Below are positions 60,409-64,000 of a stretch of 64,000 nucleotides of DNA, one piece after another. Location: contig NZ_CP108356.1 in the NCBI RefSeq assembly GCF_036237315.1, positions 5,461,501 to 5,525,500 of the forward strand. The letters run 5' to 3'. This DNA is from Streptomyces sp. NBC_01351. GTDB taxonomy: Bacteria; Actinomycetota; Actinomycetes; Streptomycetales; Streptomycetaceae. The translations under genes and the position numbers were made by a program. Below the pieces are notes generated by a model. The model had not been told where the DNA came from and searched no databases. It worked only from the letters and a program-made list of their open reading frames with translations. Within the stretch, counting starts at the first letter, position 1, and each line of letters begins with the position of its first letter.

Positions 60409-60698
60409 CGGAAGTGGCCGCGGTGGGCCGTGCCGGGTCAAGGATAGGGCTCCGGTTGCCTTGTCCCGGTTGCTTCACCCGCGTGCCACGATGTGTAGGT
60501 TCGGTGAAGCGGTCCCGATAATCGCAGGCAGGTGCGATTCTCGCACCGCTTTTGCGCCGCGGCGCCCTGGGTGTTGTGCACTCGTTATGCCTGCGTCCCA
60601 CTCGTCCACTGTGTCCAGGATGTCCTTCTGGAGTAGCGCTCGGCGCGCAGAGGACTTATAAGCTTCAAAAATGGTCCTAAATTGGGCATTCTTCGCAT
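60409..60698. other. 290-bp low-GC intergenic region upstream of the dynamin pair
   Basis: The right-hand 110 bp are notably AT-richer than the rest. Signals: GCTTCACC/GGTGAAGC inverted repeat (60472-60510), GGTGCGA-TTC-TCGCACC hairpin followed by GCTTTT (60531-60553), and AT-rich TTATAAG and TAAATT words before the first GTPase. No intact gene; a minus-strand 70-codon frame is discussed in the findings. Confidence 0.5.
60531..60553 (+). terminator. terminator-like hairpin before the dynamin pair
   Basis: Perfect 7-bp stem GGTGCGA/TCGCACC with loop TTC, then GCTTTT. No plus-strand gene precedes it closely, so it might be a remnant or an attenuator. Confidence 0.4.
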
Positions 60699-62324
60699 GT
60701 GGTGACCTTGGATGTTCGGCCTCAGCTGCTCGATGCCCTGTCCGCCCTGCGCGACCGGGTCGCGTCCGTGCGTCTGCCGCTGCCCCTGCCCGGCGCCCCA
60801 CGCGCCCGCCAGACCAGAGCGGAGCTGCTCGCGCAGCTCGACGACTACCTCGTACCCCGGCTGAAGGCGCCCGAGGCGCCCATGCTCGCCGTCGTCGGTG
60901 GGTCCACCGGGGCCGGTAAGTCCACCCTCGTCAACTCCCTCGTCGGCCGCCAAGTGAGTGAAGCGGGGGTGCTCCGGCCGACGACGCGCATCCCCGTGCT
61001 CGTCTGCCATCCGGACGACCACCACTGGTTCGCCGGGATGCGGGTGCTGCCCGACCTGATGCGGGTCTGGGTGCCGCACGACGAGGACGAGGGCCCGCCG
61101 GCCCTACGGAAAGACCCCCGCGACCGGGGCCGCGGACCCGGCCACGTGACCCGCGAGATGCGGATCGAGACCGTGTCCACCCTGCCCCGCGGCCTCGCCA
61201 TCCTCGACGCCCCCGACATCGACTCCCTCGTCGTCGAGAACCGCACGCTCGCCGCCGAACTCATCTGCGCCGCCGACGTCTGGGTGATGGTCACCACCGC
61301 CTCGCGGTACGCCGACGCCGTCCCCTGGCACCTGCTGCGCACCGCCAAGCAGTACAAGGCCACGCTCATCACCGTCCTCGACCGGGTCCCGCACCAGGTG
61401 CTCGCCGAGGTCTCGCGCCAGTACGCCGCGCTCCTCACCCGGGCCGGGCTGGGCGACGTACCGCGCTTCACCGTGCCCGAGCTGCCCGAATCCGCCGGTG
61501 GCGGCGGGCTGCTGCCCGCCAGCGCCGTCGCACCCCTCTTCGCCTGGCTCGCCCACCACGCGCAGGATCCGGCCGCCCGCCAGTACGCCGTCGGCCGGAC
61601 CGCCCTCGGCGCGCTCGACTCCCTCTCCCGGCGGATGCCCGAGCTCGCCTCCGCGGTCGCCGCCCAGCACGCCGCCGCCGTACGGCTGACCGTCGCCGTC
61701 GAGGACGCGTACAAGAGGGAGGGCAAGCGGGTCCAGGGCCGCCTCGACCGGGGCGCCGTACTCGCCGGCGACGCCCTCACCCGCTGGCGCGGCTACCCCC
61801 TCGACACCAGCGCCGACGAACTGCTCGACTCCCTCGCCGACTCCCTCGCCGCGCTCGTCCAGTGCGCGGTCGCCGGCGCCGACGAACGCATCGCCGAGGC
61901 CTGGAAGCGCGAGCCGGCCTCCGGAGCCGTCCCGCTGCCCGCGCCCGACAGGGAAGCCGGCGAACGCATCGGCATGGCCGTACGGCGCTGGCGGCGCGTG
62001 CTGGAGGAGCTCGCCGAGGAAGAGGTCACCCACCTCGACAGGCAGCCCGCACCCGATCCGGACGCCGTCGCCGCCCTCCTCGTCGCCGCCCTCCTCGGCG
62101 GCAAGCGGGCCCGCCCCGCCGGGGAGCGGCTCGCCGAACGCGTCGGCGCCCAGGCCGCCCTGCGACTGCGCGACCGGGGAGCGGAACTGGTCCGCGAGCA
62201 CCTCGACCAGGTGCTGCGCGCCGAACGCGACCGCAGGCTCGCCCCCCTGGAGGCGCTCGAAGTGACCCCCGAACCTCAGGCCGAGCTCATCGCCGCACTG
62301 TCCGTACTGCAGAAGGAGAGGTGA
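60699..62324 (+). CDS. dynA: dynamin-like GTPase (DynA-type)
   Basis: 541 residues from GTG 60699 (GTG 60702 is equally possible). The G domain starts with [22 protein letters not shown] (P-loop 67-76), then [28 protein letters not shown] (DxxG-type switch), and VLDRVP where the base-specificity motif would lie. The C-terminal half is helical and charged. No membrane helix. Streptomyces encodes a cooperating pair, DynA and DynB, that stabilise Z-rings during sporulation septation; the pair here (soluble first gene, membrane second) fits that pattern. Starts without a clear ribosome site, possibly leaderless. Confidence 0.8.
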   Translation: MVTLDVRPQLLDALSALRDRVASVRLPLPLPGAPRARQTRAELLAQLDDYLVPRLKAPEAPMLAVVGGSTGAGKSTLVNSLVGRQVSEAGVLRPTTRIPVLVCHPDDHHWFAGMRVLPDLMRVWVPHDEDEGPPALRKDPRDRGRGPGHVTREMRIETVSTLPRGLAILDAPDIDSLVVENRTLAAELICAADVWVMVTTASRYADAVPWHLLRTAKQYKATLITVLDRVPHQVLAEVSRQYAALLTRAGLGDVPRFTVPELPESAGGGGLLPASAVAPLFAWLAHHAQDPAARQYAVGRTALGALDSLSRRMPELASAVAAQHAAAVRLTVAVEDAYKREGKRVQGRLDRGAVLAGDALTRWRGYPLDTSADELLDSLADSLAALVQCAVAGADERIAEAWKREPASGAVPLPAPDREAGERIGMAVRRWRRVLEELAEEEVTHLDRQPAPDPDAVAALLVAALLGGKRARPAGERLAERVGAQAALRLRDRGAELVREHLDQVLRAERDRRLAPLEALEVTPEPQAELIAALSVLQKER

Positions 62325-62328
62325 CGAG

Positions 62329-64000
62329 GTGAACGCCCTGACCGACCCCGACCGCGACCGCACCGACGACCGCTGGGACGACGGACTCATCGCGCGCTCG
62401 CGCCGGGCGGGAGCGGACGAGGGCGAAGACGAAGCGGGCCCGGACGGCGACGAGGCGCTCGTACGGGCCGTCTCCGGCGCCGGCAGCGACGGCGGCAAAT
62501 CGGCCGCGCCCCCGCTCAGCGCCGAGGGCCAGGCCCTGCGGGTACGCCTCGACGCGCTGCGCCAGCTCGTCGGGCTGTCCCGGACCAGGCTCGACGGCAA
62601 GACCCTCGCCGAGGCCGGGCGGGTCCTGGACGAAGCGGCCGCGCGCCGCGGGCTGTCACCGCAGCACACGGTCGTCGCGATCGCGGGAGCCACCGGAAGC
62701 GGCAAGTCCACGCTGTTCAATTCACTCGCCGGAGTGCAGATCTCCGAAACCGGGCTGCGCCGGCCGACCACCGCCGCACCGATCGCGTGCAGCTGGTCGG
62801 ACGGGGCCGCCGGACTGCTGGACCGGCTGGAGATCCCGGGCCGGCTGCGCCGCCGCCCCCGCGAGACCTCGGAGGCGGGCGCCCTGCGCGGCATGGTCCT
62901 CGTGGACCTGCCCGACCTGGACTCCGCGGTCGGCGCCCACCGCGACCACGTGGACCGCGTACTGGCGCTGGTCGACGCCGTGGTGTGGGTGGTGGACCCG
63001 GAGAAGTACGCGGACGCCGTCCTGCACGAGCGCTACCTGCGGCCGCTCGCCGGGCACGCGGAGGTGACCTTCGTCGTGCTGAACCAGTTGGACCGGCTGC
63101 CCGGAGAGGCCGCCGACCTCGTACTGGACGACCTGCGGCGGCTGCTGGACGAGGACGGGATCGCACTCGGCGAGCACGGCGAGCCGGGAGCCACCGTGCT
63201 CGGACTTTCCGCCCTGACGGGTGAAGGCGTCGGGGAACTGCGCGAGCTCCTCGCACAGTTCACCCAGGAGAAGGGCGCCCCGACCCGCCGGATCTCCGCC
63301 GACGTGGACCGCGCGGCCGTGCGCCTGCGGCCGCTGTACGTGGCCGACGGGCACGCGGGGCCGGAGATCGGGGAGGCCGCGCGCGCCGAGTTCGAGGACC
63401 GGCTCGCCGAGGCGGTCGGGGCGTACGCGGTCGGCCTCGCGGCCGAGCGCGCCTGGCGGCGCAACGCCGGCAAGGCGTGCGGCACGCCGTGGCTGCGGCT
63501 GTGGCGGTGGTACGAGAGCCGCCGCGCGCCCCGCACCCTGGCCGGCCTGGCGGCGCTGGCCGCGATCGGCGGCCGCGGCGCCGCCCCCGAACAGGGCCCC
63601 GTCGAGGAGGAAGTGACCGCGCGCCAGCGCGTGGAACAGGCCGTACGGGCGGTCGCCGACGAGGCCGTCACCGGCCTGCCCGAGCCCTGGGCGCAGGCGG
63701 TGCGGGAGACGGCGGTGCGCGGCGCCGAACGGCTCCCGGAGGCACTTGACGAGATCGCGGTGACCCTCGGCGCGGCGGTCGCCGTGCCGAGCGCGAAGCC
63801 GCCGAGGCCCGCGTGGTGGCCGGCGGCCGTGCTGGGGCAGGCGGCCATGACGCTGCTCCAGATCTACGGCGGGCTGTGGCTGGTCGGGCAGATCATCGGG
63901 GTCCTGGAGCCGACGCTGATGCCGCCGGTGCTGCTGATGGTGGCGGGCATCGTCGGCGGGCCGCTGGTGGAGTGGGCCTGCTCGATCGCGGCCCGGGGCC
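62329..64000 (+). CDS. dynB: dynamin-like GTPase with membrane helices (DynB-type), cut by window end
   Basis: 557 residues visible, 3' end missing. GTG 62329, 4 bp after the dynA stop, with AGGAG/GACGAGG just ahead, so the two genes are coupled. The G domain: VVAIAGATGSGKSTLFNSLAG (P-loop about 120-128), RRPTTAAPIACSW, MVLVDLPDLDSA, VVWVVDPEKYADAVLHE, VLNQLDRL (specificity motif). Near the visible end are two hydrophobic helices (LLQIYGGLWLVGQIIGVL and PPVLLMVAGIVGGPLVEWA), the paired membrane segments expected of DynB. The N-terminal 60 residues are acidic and probably disordered. Confidence 0.82.
   Translation, partial: MNALTDPDRDRTDDRWDDGLIARSRRAGADEGEDEAGPDGDEALVRAVSGAGSDGGKSAAPPLSAEGQALRVRLDALRQLVGLSRTRLDGKTLAEAGRVLDEAAARRGLSPQHTVVAIAGATGSGKSTLFNSLAGVQISETGLRRPTTAAPIACSWSDGAAGLLDRLEIPGRLRRRPRETSEAGALRGMVLVDLPDLDSAVGAHRDHVDRVLALVDAVVWVVDPEKYADAVLHERYLRPLAGHAEVTFVVLNQLDRLPGEAADLVLDDLRRLLDEDGIALGEHGEPGATVLGLSALTGEGVGELRELLAQFTQEKGAPTRRISADVDRAAVRLRPLYVADGHAGPEIGEAARAEFEDRLAEAVGAYAVGLAAERAWRRNAGKACGTPWLRLWRWYESRRAPRTLAGLAALAAIGGRGAAPEQGPVEEEVTARQRVEQAVRAVADEAVTGLPEPWAQAVRETAVRGAERLPEALDEIAVTLGAAVAVPSAKPPRPAWWPAAVLGQAAMTLLQIYGGLWLVGQIIGVLEPTLMPPVLLMVAGIVGGPLVEWACSIAARG

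Overview
The window is high-GC actinobacterial chromosome, almost certainly Streptomyces. The signs are the strong G/C third-position bias, frequent GTG starts, AGGAGG-type ribosome sites, and gene content and order that recall the Streptomyces core genome as I remember it (leucine catabolism, agmatinase/PucR, RecD2, citrate synthase, inositol catabolism, dynamin pair). About 50 genes are supported. There is no rRNA, CRISPR array, prophage or biosynthetic cluster.

Layout. 1-9.5 kb: branched-chain acyl-CoA catabolism. A minus-strand operon (carboxylase beta, biotinylated carboxylase alpha, HMG-CoA lyase, acyl-CoA dehydrogenase) is read divergently from a TetR regulator; a putative phosphatase, a TesB thioesterase and a second acyl-CoA dehydrogenase follow. 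9.5-17.1 kb: leucine-rich-repeat-variant protein, small secreted protein, PucR regulator divergent from agmatinase plus a ThDP enzyme, and a DUF1801 protein. 17.2-29.8 kb: fused ABC exporter, calerythrin-like EF-hand protein, aldehyde dehydrogenase, secreted S37 aminopeptidase, Tat-exported GH3 enzyme, LysR/EamA pair, GNAT. 30-31.7 kb: a TnpB-like gene, the only clear transposon-derived gene. 31.7-40.9 kb: DUF937 protein, RecD2, citrate synthase, copper export (CopA/CopZ with a CsoR-type operator), CPA2 antiporter, small HTH protein. 41-48.5 kb: myo-inositol catabolism (iolG and iolE-like on minus; iolC, iolB, iolD, mmsA on plus). 48.5-58.7 kb: hydrolase remnant, a DUF916/WxL-like cell-surface pair, subtilisin-like protease, GNAT, Sfp-type PPTase, alpha/beta hydrolase, secreted phospholipase A2, MMPL transporter. 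58.9-64 kb: BTAD regulator, tRNA-Arg(UCU), and a dynamin-like GTPase pair (dynA/dynB-like; the second runs off the window).

The most unusual feature is a set of dispersed palindromic repeats. Family R1 (core CTCAAACGCCGG) forms a perfect 30-bp-arm hairpin between convergent genes at 7.25 kb, and is inserted in frame twice in the carboxylase alpha gene and once in iolB. Family R2 (about 115 bp, three copies at 13.1, 27.4 and 53.1 kb) keeps its long stem by a compensatory base-pair change; one copy is inside the PucR reading frame and the other two lie just upstream of secreted-enzyme genes. The second notable item is the TnpB-like protein, which lacks a zinc ribbon and has His where the third RuvC aspartate is expected. 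It may be a nuclease-dead, possibly domesticated, RNA-guided protein.
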